In this document: positions 48,312 to 64,000 of the stretch, piece by piece
Layout: every line of letters begins with the position of its first letter
Position numbering within the stretch: the first letter of the stretch is position 1
Origin: Amyelois transitella
Lineage: Eukaryota > Arthropoda > Insecta > Lepidoptera > Pyralidae
Reading direction: 5' to 3'
DNA length: 64,000 nucleotides
Assembly (NCBI RefSeq): GCF_032362555.1
Contig: NC_083505.1
Coordinates: 4,021,501-4,085,500 of the forward strand
Made by a program: the position numbers and the translations under genes
The notes under the pieces: model-generated
The model's input: only the letters and a program-made list of their open reading frames with translations
Database searches by the model: none
Told to the model about the DNA's origin: nothing

Positions 48312-49407
48312 TCAAGTGTAAAATATATTTTGTTAGGTGTTATTGAAATTATTGGTTGCGTAATTGGCAAATAAACAACTCGAATTGTTACTAACTAAAA
48401 CTAAAAATCCACAAAGTCGCAAACGGTAGAGTTAAATAATCTTTGGCACATGTTGCAAAATAAAGAATGCCTAAGCACCTTATCGTGATTAATCTAAGAT
48501 GTGGTAACGAGGAAGGGTGGCTTGGACAATACAATTGACAAAGGTATGTCGCCGAAGTCGTTTTAATTTTAATTGCTCAACTTTCTTGCAGACAAAATCT
48601 TACAGCTTACTTAATAGTTCAAACTAAGTATGCAGTTAGGGTTAAAAGATAAAAATTAATTGCATGATATTACTTGACAAAGTTTTGTCAAGACCGGTAC
48701 ATTACTTATGTAGAATATGTCATGCTTGTCAGACTGTGGATATCTGACTAAGTACTTTTGCTTCATTCATAACTTAATAAAAAATAATACAGGTAAATAT
48801 TGGAAAATAGTAAATGTGGGTCAATGCATTCCAATTGAGGAACTAGTAAAGTTATATAATAATATAACTGCTCTTATACGCTCACGGTCGAGCGAGTTGA
48901 GAATATCTTTCAATGCACTTATGAATCTAAAGAGAGCCGTTAATGCACAATAGATTGAGGTGAGACTTGTGTTCAATGAAATAATCAATGTTTAGATTAA
49001 ATCAATATTAGTGTACTTTTGAATTAATAAATAAGTAATATGACAAAAATTATTCAATGTAAACACACACTAAAATATAGAACTCGACTTAACTTTGCAT
49101 TCCTAACTACGTCAAATATTCTGTTTTACGTGGTTGTAGAATAGTGGTAGTGGTGTGACAAAACTCGAATTCTGCAAACGCAAAAACTAAATCCGCTGAA
49201 CGATAACCTTGTGGCTTACACCTAAACACACAACGTCTGAATTAAAATACGAGTATGATACAAATGGTAAGTTATTGAAGTGTGCCTTACGCGTGTGGTG
49301 TGTTTACTTGTCTAGCAACAACCTGTTTTGTAGGTTTCATTCCTTACGTTCAGTATTCAGTCACAATCTAACGTACAAACGGGTATATCGTGTTCAAATT
49401 CATAGTT

Positions 49408-53647
<4,240 letters not shown>

Positions 53648-54325
53648 ATAAAAAAATGTTGGTGGTACTTCTTAATCTTATAGATAATAATTCTAGATTA
53701 ATTTTAGCATAATGATGGTTGTGAATAAAACAGGTTATTCAATCAATTCCTTTATTTTAAGCATCCGTAAACCAAATTTAATTCTTAACATTAATAATTA
53801 GGCATTAATAAGATTAGTAGATAGACTAAGATGAATAAAAGCAAACTTAAATTTTTATCAAAGATAAACGGAAATTTTAAAAATACTATCTTAAAAATAT
53901 TTATGCAGGAAATTTAAGTAAGCTGGCAATCTTAATATTAGTGACTCTAAATTTTTAATCACATTATGCGACTCAGTCTTTCTTAGGCTACTTCATGCGC
54001 AAGTACACTTACGTATTAACCTCAAATAAAATTAACAATCTTATTTAAGTAGGGCTTTCAAACTGATAAAGAGCAGAGATGAATATTTAGCCGGTCATTT
54101 AATTTAATTTGTTATTCATTAAGTTAGAAATGATGTGTGAATTTTAGTGTTGAAGATTCAAAAAAGAATCACGGAGCGTTGATTATTTCGAAGAGATGAG
54201 AAATAATTTTAGTGGGCTGAGAACAATTCGCCTATTTCTATGTTACCATCGACAAGGTAAAAGATTCTTCAAATAAATTATACATCAGTTTCTTTTTCCA
54301 TTTGCAACAATTTTTCCAAGAGGGT

Positions 54326-54418
54326 CTCTCTCTCTCTAATCTCTGCGTGTTTCCGGTTGTGCCCTCCACAGATGTTTCGGGGACCGAGAATAGTCGGAAG
54401 CGTTCCGCCTTCCGATTA
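54326..54418 (-). mobile_element. 93-bp insertion with 12-bp target duplication (unnamed)
   Basis: Perfect direct repeats TTCCAAGAGGGT at 54314-54325 and 54419-54430 flank a 93-bp GC-richer insert. Read on the minus strand, it begins with a hairpin (AATAATCGGAAG with CTTCCGACTATT, one mismatch) and ends in an AG dinucleotide run. A target duplication of this length plus a simple-repeat tail suggests retroposition of a short RNA. I do not recognise the source. Confidence 0.65.
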
Positions 54419-54954
54419 TTCCAAGAGGGTAAATAAGTTTCTTAGGTTGTAGAAATTTAGAAAAATGAAATCACATTTTATCGGATATCACTCGACGCTA
54501 GTGTACCTGCGCACTCGCTACCATAGTAACTCGATCCCTTACGTACGTTATAACAACATGTCCGTTAAAAAATCATAAAATTATGGACATTTAATTACAA
54601 ATTATGTACAATTACGCTCCGGGTGATGTGTAAATTAAATATTGCTAAATAAGAAGACAAATATTAATAGAAATATACAGAAATTTAAAAACAATATGAG
54701 CAAAAATGTAAGTAGTTTCGCAATTAACATACAATTTATGCAACATTGCTCAAACACAAGTTAAAAAGAGTAAAAGAATAAAATGTTATTCCGACCTAAT
54801 CAACGGTAAAATATTAAATTATGAAACAAATTTAAAACTATATCTAAAGTACTTATATTGGTCAGATTTAATGTAGAAAATAATTTGGGATTTAAAAGGC
54901 ATAATAGATTAATTCAAATGTTTCGGATACAATAAATTAAAAGAAGACATATTA

Positions 54955-55080
54955 ACGCACAGCTCAAACCGCTGGGTCTAGAGACTTGAAATTTGGCGTG
55001 TAGGTTCTTTATGTGATCAAGTGGTGCATTAAGAGAGGGTTTTTTAATGGTGATTATTCGTTTTACGCGAGCGGAGCGGT
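54955..55080 (+). mobile_element. Helitron family 2 fragment
   Basis: Shares CTTGAAATTTGGCGTGTAGG, AGTGGTGCATTAAGAGAGG and CGCGAGCGGAGCGG with the minus-strand copy at 11926-12060. The terminal CTAG is lost here. Confidence 0.5.
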
Positions 55081-57894
55081 TGACGTCACCTAACAATGAA
55101 GTATAGTTGCAACTAACATTTTAACGTTGTAAATATAATTTCAAACTCTATGCTAACTAGTAAGACTAAATCTACTAGTAGGGCTAAAAAAAATGGCTGG
55201 ATTTTCGATTGCGAATGCAAGTTTATATAATTTAGCGGCTAATAGGTAGTTCTATTTATTGTTAATGTTATTTCTAGCGTGTCTACGGAAAATTTTAATT
55301 TAACATTCATGTCAAAAAATATATAAAGAGAGTGCTTATATAATGTAGGTTCAAAATCAAATCAAACCAGCCACGACTTGCTTTTCGAGATAAATTGACA
55401 TTCAGCACTTCTTTCATAACAAAATATAGGAATGGACAGAAGCTTCTGTTGTTTTTTTACAAAATTAAAAAAGAAGCATGACGTCTATAGGAAAAGTTAA
55501 AAATCATTAAGATTGATAATGTATTCTGAATAAAAAAAGAGTATTTTTTGAGATAGAGTCAAAAAACTTATAGCCCAAATAATTAAATTTAAAGACATTA
55601 ACCAATATTTTATTGTCAATATTACATGTTACAAACGTTCAAGTTATATGAGCACAAATTTAGATATGTGCATTAAAAATACTACATATATACATACAAT
55701 ATCTAGGCCATTTTTTAAATGCTTCGTGTCGATAACTCACTATCGTGTTTTAATCAAAGCCTGCCCTTAGCCCCTAGTCAAAATAAGTGCACTATATATC
55801 ACAAACCGCAAAACCTAACCAAGTCCTACTGAAAATTATCAGTTAACTAAAATTAAAAAAATAAAATTGCGGAATGGAGGCCTTTTATATAAATTTTATC
55901 ACCAATGTCTCATAATGTAAAAAATATATTTATCAAAGGCAAAGGTGGGCCGGACGTAAGAAATAAAAGTATATTTATTTAACTTCCTATTGAAGCATGT
56001 TAAATGAGACATGTCGGATTAATTTGAATTTGAATTTGAAAATATAGTAATTTAATACAAAAACAAATCGTTATACAAATACCCACATTCCGCATTTTTC
56101 TAATCTAGTCAACAAAAAATTATTTTTGGAAATGATTTAAATTGGTGGTGTAGTTTGAAACTACAACTGAGAGTGGTTAATTATAAAGATTCGAAATAAT
56201 GGCACTTGCAACTTTTTTTTAAAATAAAATGCTGGCATAAAATGTTATTAGATTATACTACAACATTTATTACAAAAAAGAAGGCTTTGTTAAACAGCTC
56301 AAGCATATATATAAACAACACAGCTGTGATTGATGAAAATAACCTACCTATATTAGTCGGCGCGACTACAATTGACTAGATTTCATAATAAGTGTTTTTC
56401 AAAAGGCCGACCTATCGAGTAAAATACACACCGCTGAAAGTACATTCTGAATTTAAATTATAAGCTATTTGGTAGAAAGAACTCAGCAAATATAAGCAAT
56501 ATCAGCAAATTTTGAAAACTTTAATAGAATACAATATAACTAACCACTGTTATTTCAATTACCAACCAAATAATAAAAAATAAAACTCTAAGATAAAAAT
56601 AAATGTGAATAATCCTAATCAATTTTCTTATACAAATCTTATTTACTTTCTACATAATTAACAAAATAATAACAATATATGGCAACTTACCATTCATTAT
56701 ACACATATCAATAAAATTATAACACAAATAGGTAATAAAAAAATGCAATTGTAACTCTCCAAACTTGTTACGCGTTGTACATCTAAGTAATGCACACACT
56801 ATTCTGTTAGCAACAACGACAAGTCCTTAAATCATGTTTAACTAAAAATATATCATACGTTATGTAACCAAAAATGCCAGAAAACGTCCTGTGATTTCTT
56901 TTTTTCAATTTTCACGGCGTAAACATTTTAATTTATCTGCTTAAATGTGTTAAAAAAAAGTGTATTAATACTAGTAATATACTTGAGAAAAATAATTCGC
57001 TTGTTTATCGTATAGGCTTGACGAAAAAAGTACTAAGCAACGTCAATGTCAAAAAGAAACATTATTGTGATCAATAAATACCTGCATTTTCAAAATATAA
57101 TTCATAATACGTTAAAGTCATATTAGGACCTTAAGTCAATCGCATACTATATTGAAAAAGTAAAATGTACTTAAATGCATTCGAAGTATATACCTATACT
57201 TAAAAGATAAGTAGGTATATGAATATTTATAAAAGATCAACTTCTGTATCTTTAATCTAATATCTACAAACAAAACCTAGACAAGATTTGAAAATGATTA
57301 CGAATAAGTCGTTGTACAAAAGTGCAAAAATCGATATTTTACTTTACCGATTCGTTTTCATAAGAAATGCATGACGTATAATAAATTTTAAGAATCAGAA
57401 ACAATTTAGTACATTTCATACAAAGATTATTCGTAATGAAAAAGATAACAATAATAAAATGTGATTCGTTAACGACAATATTTTTGATTAAAGAGATTCA
57501 TAAGGAAAATAATATTTTGAAATACGTTTAAATAAATGAAATATGAGAAAGTTTATGTTAATGGACAATTCCAGGCAAGAAAGGCTTTCAAAACTTATAA
57601 TTCCAACTGTTTCAATTTCAAGTTGTCAATTTGACAGCTTCAACTTTTTAGAATACGTAAAAATTAACGCGTTGTTGAATGAGCGTGACACATAGTGCGC
57701 GTTAACATATTATTTAGTTATATAGTTATACACCCTATTATCCATTGGACATCATTCGTAAAATAACAATATTTTCTTATAAGGCCTAATCGTCCAATGA
57801 GTATAAAACCAACATAACACATTGCCTATTATTCTCTTGGCCTTAGCAAAATATATAATTTTGATTAACTACATTATAATTGACTCGTCATTCT

Positions 57895-60800
57895 TTAATC
57901 AGCCTTGATATGGTTTTGTTCTCGGTTCGCATTGATCTCTTTCAAACGCTGTCTCAGCTGTGCTTTCTTTATGTTTGTCATTATTTGAGTCGATTGGTAT
58001 AACCAGGAACCCTGGAATAATATATAATCAAACTAAAACAAAAAAATAATATATCTAATGTGATAAAATGTATAAATAACAATTGCCGCCTCTGGGCGGC
58101 CTGCCATTAGACATGTGTCGTTCCGGACCGTAATAGTTCTCGGAACTATGTCCGGAGGTGGAACGATATCGGTCCAATCCAAACTGATTGGCTTAGTCGG
58201 TCCACAGTTCCTAACATATCCGCGACCAAATATGAGGGCGCCGCCGTGCCGCCACCGCGCTGCCGCGCCGTAGCCGCTGTGTGTGTGTGACGTGACTCGC
58301 GAAACTAATAGTAATCACACACTTCATTAATTTCGTAATATTCTTAGATACTTATGTAACTATTCAATGTTATTTAAAGTAACAATTGACTCCAAACACT
58401 CATTTGTAGATTGTAAAATAATTTACTTTTGGTTGTCAGTCCTAAGCCTGCCAAGTATGAAGGTAAATCAATTGATGTGAAGTACATTACATAGGTGCTA
58501 TGGCTATGGTAATATTATGTCGTGTCAAGTCATGTGTGTTATCTATTCAAAACATATGGAAATACGACGACGACTATCGTCGTCGTCGTCGTAGTTCCAT
58601 ATCCAGTTCGTGGGTAAGTAACGCGCCCTGCATTGAAAATTTTAGCGGAACTAGATAGTTCCGCGAACATGATAACGGAACTAGTTCCACAGTTCCGATG
58701 AACCGTTCCAGGTTCAATCCGATCCTGAACATGATTGGCACATGTCTACCTGCCATTTGCCTGGGATGTCCCGCACAATTTTATTATTAGGGGAATCCCA
58801 ATATGGTAAATTATAATAAGTACCAAATACCAAATCTTATATAAGTTATAATCGCAACTATATCATATGCGGGACAAAAAGATAGAATAGTCACTTTAGT
58901 TGCTTTTTATGATATCCATGAGAACACAGCAATCTTATAATAATTTCTGTACTACACAATATCATTCAATGTCGCAGTTTTAAAGTTTAAGTTTTTTCAA
59001 AATTTTAAATGAAAGGCGTGAAAACTTTTGTTTATTGTAGCTTTTCCCAATTACGAAGAATCTTTCCTGCTTTAGTATAGTACAGGTGGCTATTACTATT
59101 TACCAGAACGTGCAGGTTTTTGTTTCAAAACATTTATTCTTAATTTAAACACATGACCTCAAAGGAATTTCCAAAGATAAGATTATTTTTATTTTACAAA
59201 ACAAGAATACTGGATCGCTTTTGTAATCTGTGCCATTTATCAATTCTCGATATCAAATTTAATCAAAAAGTGTAATTCATAGACATCCAAATAATTACTG
59301 TTTCGATGACGAAGATTATGCGGTAACGGTAACTAAGTACATATGTATATTTTTGTACAGCGCTCAACCATCAGGCGACCTAATTACTTTTATTATTAAG
59401 AAAACTTACCACCATAAGCATGCAGTTGAGGAGAATAGGTATGGAGAATACAATTGACATGAACAGTCCTTTGCTGTCGAAATACTGTTGTCTCGAGAAC
59501 AACGCCCAGTTCCTGGCCGCAACCTCGTTTATACTTTCTGAGAAGTAGACCAGCAGTACTGGAAATAAAAAATAAATAAAAAATAAATACCTTTATATCA
59601 TTCATCCTCTTGGTGCTTGTCCAAATTAAAAGAGTAAGCCAGGGTCCGCACTAAGCCATCTCGGTCATCAGGGCCGAAATACTATCGCTGTCCCGCTTCA
59701 CGTCATAATAAAAAGCGAAACAGCGATAGTTTTTCCCGCGCCAAAAACGAGGTCGCATGTGCCATACCTACTACGGGGGCTGTAGTGGTTAAGTAAGGTT
59801 TTATACCCGAAGATACTCGTGTCTGACTGACCTCCGCAACCTTTCAGGGGAAACCTAACCAAGCTACGATCATACATCCAGTTGAATGTGCAGATGTTCT
59901 CACGATGTTTTCCTTCATATAATTTCAATGGTAGACAGTAGGTAGGTACATTACATACAACAACGCAATTTTTAATTGGTACAGAATGGCGACAGTTCAG
60001 AAGGTTAACGTAACATATTGACCGCGATCGCTCGAACCGGATGACGAGGTGAGCCACCTCCGTAGAAGATACAAGCGTAAGTAGAAATAAGGTAATCTCT
60101 AAAAATAGTACATAGAGGTTCTTAAGTTACTGGCCGTTAACATAGATTAATGCAGTTGTCAAGAGCACTAAGCTTAAAGTTTATTTTACTAGATGTGGCA
60201 GAGGCAATGTTCCGCGGAAAATTCTAATTTAAGTCACTACACTACCTTGCCCGGTAACCGAAAGTTCATACACAAAATGTAACCTTATCGGTTTAGCCGC
60301 GAAACAGGTAGATGCGTTAATATTAGTGTAGATACTTGCGGAATTGCTCCTAAAAAAATACGTGGTAGGCATGCAAATATAACCAAGGACATGACCAGTA
60401 AATATACAATGCAATCATAATAAATATTAGCTATTATAAAAAAAAAGACAAGTTTTGTGGAGCACCAACGAATTTTGGAATTTTGCCCAATAAAATGTTC
60501 TGCTATATAAATATAACCAAGGACGTTTGCTTGTCAAATTAACATGCAATGCTATCGAAATAATATTGGCCGCAGTGGATACTGCACTGGCATAGAGGCT
60601 TCATATGGTACAGGCTGGCACAAACGGCTCAGGCCAGGAGATACCTGGGCCACCTGACATACACCAATCAGGACAAGGTGGCACAACTATCTCCTGAGCC
60701 TACAATTCAGCGCAAGGCCTAAAGAAATGGCGGTTCCTTGTGACCAAACTAAAAAGACGGTTGTTACTAATTTGACAACAGAAAATTGTGAGTTCTTCAA

Positions 60801-63234
60801 GGCTCTTTAACAGCACAGTCTACTGCCTAAGGCACTAGTAAACTCTCTCAGCCATATGTATTTACCAGGATAAAAGGTATATGTCCTTCTCCAGACTCTT
60901 AATTTTTTAATTATATTCTTAAATTAAATATAATTATTCTTAAATTAAATATATGCAAAATGTCAAGAATATAACGCGTGAAGCAAGATTGAATGAATAA
61001 ACTTACTTTCGCATTGATATTATTTAGTTAGGATTGGGATTGTTGGTGTTACTTATAAAATAATAGTTTGAAAATTCTATAATACACATTTTTTAAGACA
61101 TCTACCTTACTTATCATACAAGATGTATTAAGATACCATTGACCTTCAAAACTAAAATTGTTGTTATGAATGGAAAGGATGCCATGATGATTTCAAGGTC
61201 CTAACAGTCTCTATGTAAATTAGGCATGGTTCATATTTACATAAAATTTACCTAAAAAAAAAACTTTATGTTGAAGTTGTTTGTCTTTCTTTAAAGATAA
61301 AGATGAATTTGGATAGGTATTTATTTTATTAGATGTTTAAGGATTCCTGAAAACCCTCTGTCTGAATGTTCCTTATATTTATTTTATGCCTTTTCAGAGT
61401 CCCATTCAGTGTTTCTATATGCATGCATACTATATCTTCATATTTATATGTAATTTGTCCCATATTTATTTATTTATATTATACTATGTCTTATAAATAT
61501 TTATTTAAACTTCATTGCACAAAATACAAATGTTTAGCACAATTGGCGGACTTAATGCTGGAAGCATTATCTACCAGTCAACCATTGGGTCCTTGTCTTC
61601 TTTACTAATAGTAATTAACTTTGACTTTTTAACAAAATATTTACATACATTACCATGCCTTTATCCTGGAGGCAGAAAAAACATCTTCAACTTTAACATG
61701 ATCCCCAAACTTTTAATTATTATTTTATCAGTACTTGTATTCAACATCTATAGGTTCATTGATATGTTTACCAAAACACACATTCCAAGATTCAGACCAA
61801 TTTTTGTAACTTAATGAATGGCCAAAATTGGTACTTACATAATATTATGAAGAGCAGTATTTGAAAATTCCCATAATTTCTTGTGGTGAAACATGTAAGA
61901 GTTATTAAAACATGAAATGATAGCAGTGCAATGAGCCAGGGGTCACGCCACTCAATCTGTAACAGATAATAAAAATAAAATGTGAATAAACAATACAAAA
62001 TATAACAAGTCAGTATGCTAACATGCAAATATTTCTCTTTATTTTCTTTATAAGTAGTTTCCACTCTTATTGCTTTCTAAAAATCTTCAATTCCTTGTAG
62101 TGCCCTTATTACACTACAATACATATGTCACATATAAGACACTTTGCAAGACTGAAAAACCTGGATCAGCTGGATGTCTTAATGATGGATTCAGATGGTG
62201 ACAGGTTACTAGACCATTGCAAAAGAAAAGTTCCACATTAATATGTTTCTTAAGATGAATGTACAGAGGTCAATTTAATCTAATCTTTATCAATTTAAAA
62301 GAGGAAAAAATGACAGATTTGACTGTGACTGACATATAAAAGTACAATCGACTAGGTTTAGAAATCTTTGGAATGTAAGTTCCTTAAGTTATTTAGAGGT
62401 GTATTAAAAGGCAATTTCCCACAGGAATGTAAATAAGAGGGAATTTTGTACTCTAGACCATACATACATTATCATGTATATATCCCTTACGGGGTAGACA
62501 GAACCAACAGGCATGATAGACTGATAGGCCACATTCAGCTGTTTGGTTTAAAGATAAGAATTGAGATACAAATAGTGACAATTAAAATTATTTATTGGGT
62601 AATCTTTTTTAAACCCAACTGGCTATCTATTATTGAAGATAATATACCAAAGAACAATATGAACATACATACAGTTCTAGAAACATCTGTTCTAATAGTA
62701 GAAACAGTTGATTTACATGTAAATCTACATGTGGGTAAACTGAAAAAAATACTTACATAGTATTTACATACATATCTATAGAAAAGATACTGTATAGAAT
62801 ATTTATTTGTAAAAAAAAACTTATTAAAATTAATCGAAATCATTTTGCACTCAGCAATGATCTAATTTTAACATTACAAGCTTTAAGAAAAAAGGAACAT
62901 TATAAAGATACCTACATCATGTAATTGAATTGTTAATTGGATTGAAGTGTCAGGGTCAATAATGAGTTGCTGCGGCGTATACTGAGTACTAGCAACAATA
63001 GTTACAAACACAGGTAATCAATGTAAGTATGCATTATGAGAATACGCCCACGGTTTTAAAAACATGACGCTGGAACTTTGTCATTATTCATCTTTACGTA
63101 TGTTAGTATCAAGTTATAATTATATTTAATTGAACATGATAACATAAGAAATTGTGATGAAGAATATAACAACTTACACTGCGGATGTATGAGATAAAAT
63201 CTGATATCTCGTTTACTTCGATAAAACCTTCCAT
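57895..63234 (-). CDS. TMEM18: Transmembrane protein 18 (TMEM18)
   Basis: TMEM18 is a small nuclear-envelope membrane protein; human variants near the gene associate with body mass. Minus-strand exons 63234-63178, 61956-61839, 59558-59410 and 58011-57895, GT-AG and in phase, give 146 residues (human about 140). Family hallmarks: [17 protein letters not shown] (human WTEPWLMGLATFH), [35 protein letters not shown], and a basic C-terminal tail beginning [13 protein letters not shown]. Hydrophobic segments lie near residues 27-45, 54-66 and 93-117. Each exon is short and none stands out alone; the assignment rests on the joined order. The start is the first ATG of exon 1. The last intron carries a hAT-like miniature element. 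Confidence 0.93.
58108..58748. mobile_element. hAT-like miniature transposon, 8-bp target duplication
   Basis: Terminal inverted repeats TAGACATGTG (58108-58117) and CACATGTCTA (58739-58748) are flanked by perfect 8-bp direct repeats CCTGCCAT (58100-58107 and 58749-58756). An 8-bp duplication is the hAT signature. The 641-bp element is CpG-rich and non-coding. It carries about a dozen GGAAC/GTTCC pentamers clustered near both ends, like transposase-binding subterminal repeats, and a (ACG)n/(CGT)n hairpin at 58563-58593. It sits in the last TMEM18 intron. Confidence 0.85.
58876..58920 (-). mobile_element. SINE family A fragment, very decayed
   Basis: AGTCACTTTAGTTGCTTTTTATGATATCCATG resembles the SINE block TAGTCGCCTTTTACGACATCC. 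It is short and uncertain, and lies in TMEM18 intron 3. Confidence 0.3.
60375..60700. repeat. Local duplication and GC-richer hairpin in TMEM18 intron 2
   Basis: AAATATAACCAAGGAC at 60375-60390 recurs at 60509-60524 with further downstream similarity, an old local duplication of about 60 bp. Next to it, GGCTCAGG at 60626-60633 pairs with CCTGAGCC at 60693-60700 in a GC-richer patch. No gene function assigned. Confidence 0.45.
62160..62235 (-). mobile_element. SINE family A fragment, decayed
   Basis: ATCAGCTGGATGTCTTAATG and GGTGACAGGTTACTAGACCA match the middle of the SINE in reverse. It lies in TMEM18 intron 1. Confidence 0.5.
62459..62583 (-). mobile_element. SINE family A 3' half in TMEM18 intron 1
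   Basis: A reverse copy from CATACATACATTATCATG through ATATCCCTTACGGGGTAGAC to AATAGTGACAATT, where the match ends. It is truncated at the SINE 5' side. Confidence 0.8.
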
Positions 63235-63840
63235 GCTAATGCTTCCTTCTGATTTTACACAACGAACATAAATCCTTTGAATTACTATATCAAAACCGAC
63301 AAAGAGAGTGCTGCAACAACATAGAACTTGCCGTAAATAAATCACACGACTTTTCCTTGACTTGAAATTAGTATATTTTTTTGGACTGCTTGCTGTTCTG
63401 TGGGTTTTTGTCATTGACGTGACGTTAACTCTGATTTGGTTGACAGTGACATTTAAACATTTTTAAGGTGCGGTTTCAAGCACAGTATCAAACGAGTGAC
63501 ATGAATAGCGCTACCAATAAATTTTCAAATACTGTTATAAATTAGCGTTATAACAGATTTTGATTTCACATAACAATAACAATATGTTATATTTTATTGT
63601 AAAAAAAGAACAGATTTAGATTTCACATAACAATAACAATATGTGTTATTATATGTTAAATGTCACTCAAATGACACCCAAAGTTTGTCTGTTGAAACGC
63701 AACTGTACGATACGCGCCGCGATTAGAAAGGTGTCATTGTTTGGAATTTGTCTATATAACGTCAAGCTGCAACTATTAGGAGCGAAGAAAAAATGGATAA
63801 TGTGAAAAAAATCGGGGAAGGAGCATCTTTGAGGGCTTCA
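63235..63840. other. TMEM18 upstream flank with a short tandem duplication
   Basis: About 39 bp (GATTTCACATAACAATAACA core) at 63552-63590 recurs at 63609-63649. No gene recognised. Confidence 0.6.
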
Positions 63841-63891
63841 ATGATGCCCAAAATAACTATTCCACGCGGATTAAGTCGCGGGCACAGCTAG
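63841..63891 (+). mobile_element. Helitron 3' terminus, second copy of the 22097 family
   Basis: It matches the last 50 bp of the Helitron at 22097-23041 almost exactly (GATGCCCAAAATAACTATTC, then AAGTCGCGGGCACAGCTAG), followed by T. Its 5' extent upstream could not be followed. Confidence 0.8.
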
Positions 63892-64000
63892 TACATAATA
63901 TAATTACATATTTCGTAAAAAAAAACTCTCACACAAAAAGTATATATATTTAAAAAAACAAAACTTTTAAAAAAAACCTCATGAAAATCGGAGCTGTTCT

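Larger units (their letters stand above)
44976..49407. other. 4.4-kb divergent intergenic region between artichoke and TDH
   Basis: It holds a SINE fragment (45905-46015), a small LINE reverse-transcriptase fragment (about 48250-48311), an orphan open frame (47797-48102) and otherwise AT-rich DNA. Promoters of both flanking genes should lie here; no TATA box is clearly placed. Confidence 0.6.
53648..57894. other. 4.2-kb AT-rich space between convergent TDH and TMEM18
   Basis: No gene supported. It contains the 93-bp insertion (54326-54418), a Helitron family 2 fragment (54955-55080) and long AT-rich tracts. Part may be TMEM18 3'UTR. Confidence 0.6.

Noticed and set aside
61515-61814. A 99-codon plus-strand frame ([16 protein letters not shown] start)
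   Set aside because: It lies in a TMEM18 intron opposite the coding strand, is AT-rich, has no known domain and no splice context.
62925-63005. A possible extra TMEM18 exon (minus strand, acceptor GCTAG, donor GTAGGT) reading [18 protein letters not shown]
   Set aside because: Neither phase that could join it to the first exon stays open, whereas joining 63178 directly to 61956 gives the expected TMEM18 N-terminal sequence.

Overview
The window is AT-rich insect nuclear DNA and is most likely from a moth or butterfly (Lepidoptera). Three things point there: compact genes split by GT-AG introns and closest to insect homologues; dozens of SINE, Helitron and miniature DNA-transposon copies of types familiar from lepidopteran genomes; and no bacterial-style gene packing. 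I could not run database searches, so gene names rest on recognised motifs and family sequence, and exon borders were checked by splice consensus and phase.

Layout. The first 12.8 kb holds no recognisable host gene, only repeats, a decayed Tc1-like transposase, a GC-rich foldable island and Helitron fragments. Then come: a four-exon minus-strand gene for a 173-residue four-helix membrane protein (12855-14933); prohibitin 1 on the plus strand (17712-20498, 274 aa); a minus-strand Shutdown/FKBP6 homologue of the piRNA pathway (23062-25231, 455 aa); a 12-exon minus-strand class VII myosin (26394-36128, 2106 aa); the proteasome lid subunit Rpn8/PSMD7 on the minus strand (36833-38274, 327 aa), head to head with the intronless inosine triphosphatase gene ITPA (38748-39326, 192 aa); the leucine-rich-repeat matrix protein artichoke on the minus strand (40170-44975, 1428 aa); mitochondrial L-threonine 3-dehydrogenase on the plus strand (49408-53647, 343 aa); and TMEM18 on the minus strand (57895-63234, 146 aa). 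Prohibitin/shutdown, ITPA/artichoke and TDH/TMEM18 converge; Rpn8/ITPA and artichoke/TDH diverge. The genes do not form one pathway; this is ordinary linkage of housekeeping and developmental genes.

Repeats. One SINE family (about 260 bp, tail of TATG repeats) has roughly 18 full or partial copies on both strands, mostly in introns and gene flanks. A second, tRNA-like SINE and a third SINE-like family are rarer. Two Helitron families are visible by their CTAG ends. A 641-bp hAT-like miniature element with perfect 8-bp target duplications lies in the last TMEM18 intron.

Most notable structure. The 3' end of shutdown has been tandemly copied in 110-bp units. The array starts flush with the stop codon, and one unit was later split by a Helitron that itself carries a nested SINE. 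The intact units preserve the empty Helitron target site, so the order of events can be read directly. I see no convincing unknown multi-gene system; the best unexplained items are this array, a 93-bp insertion with 12-bp target duplications, and the GC-rich island at 4.9 kb.
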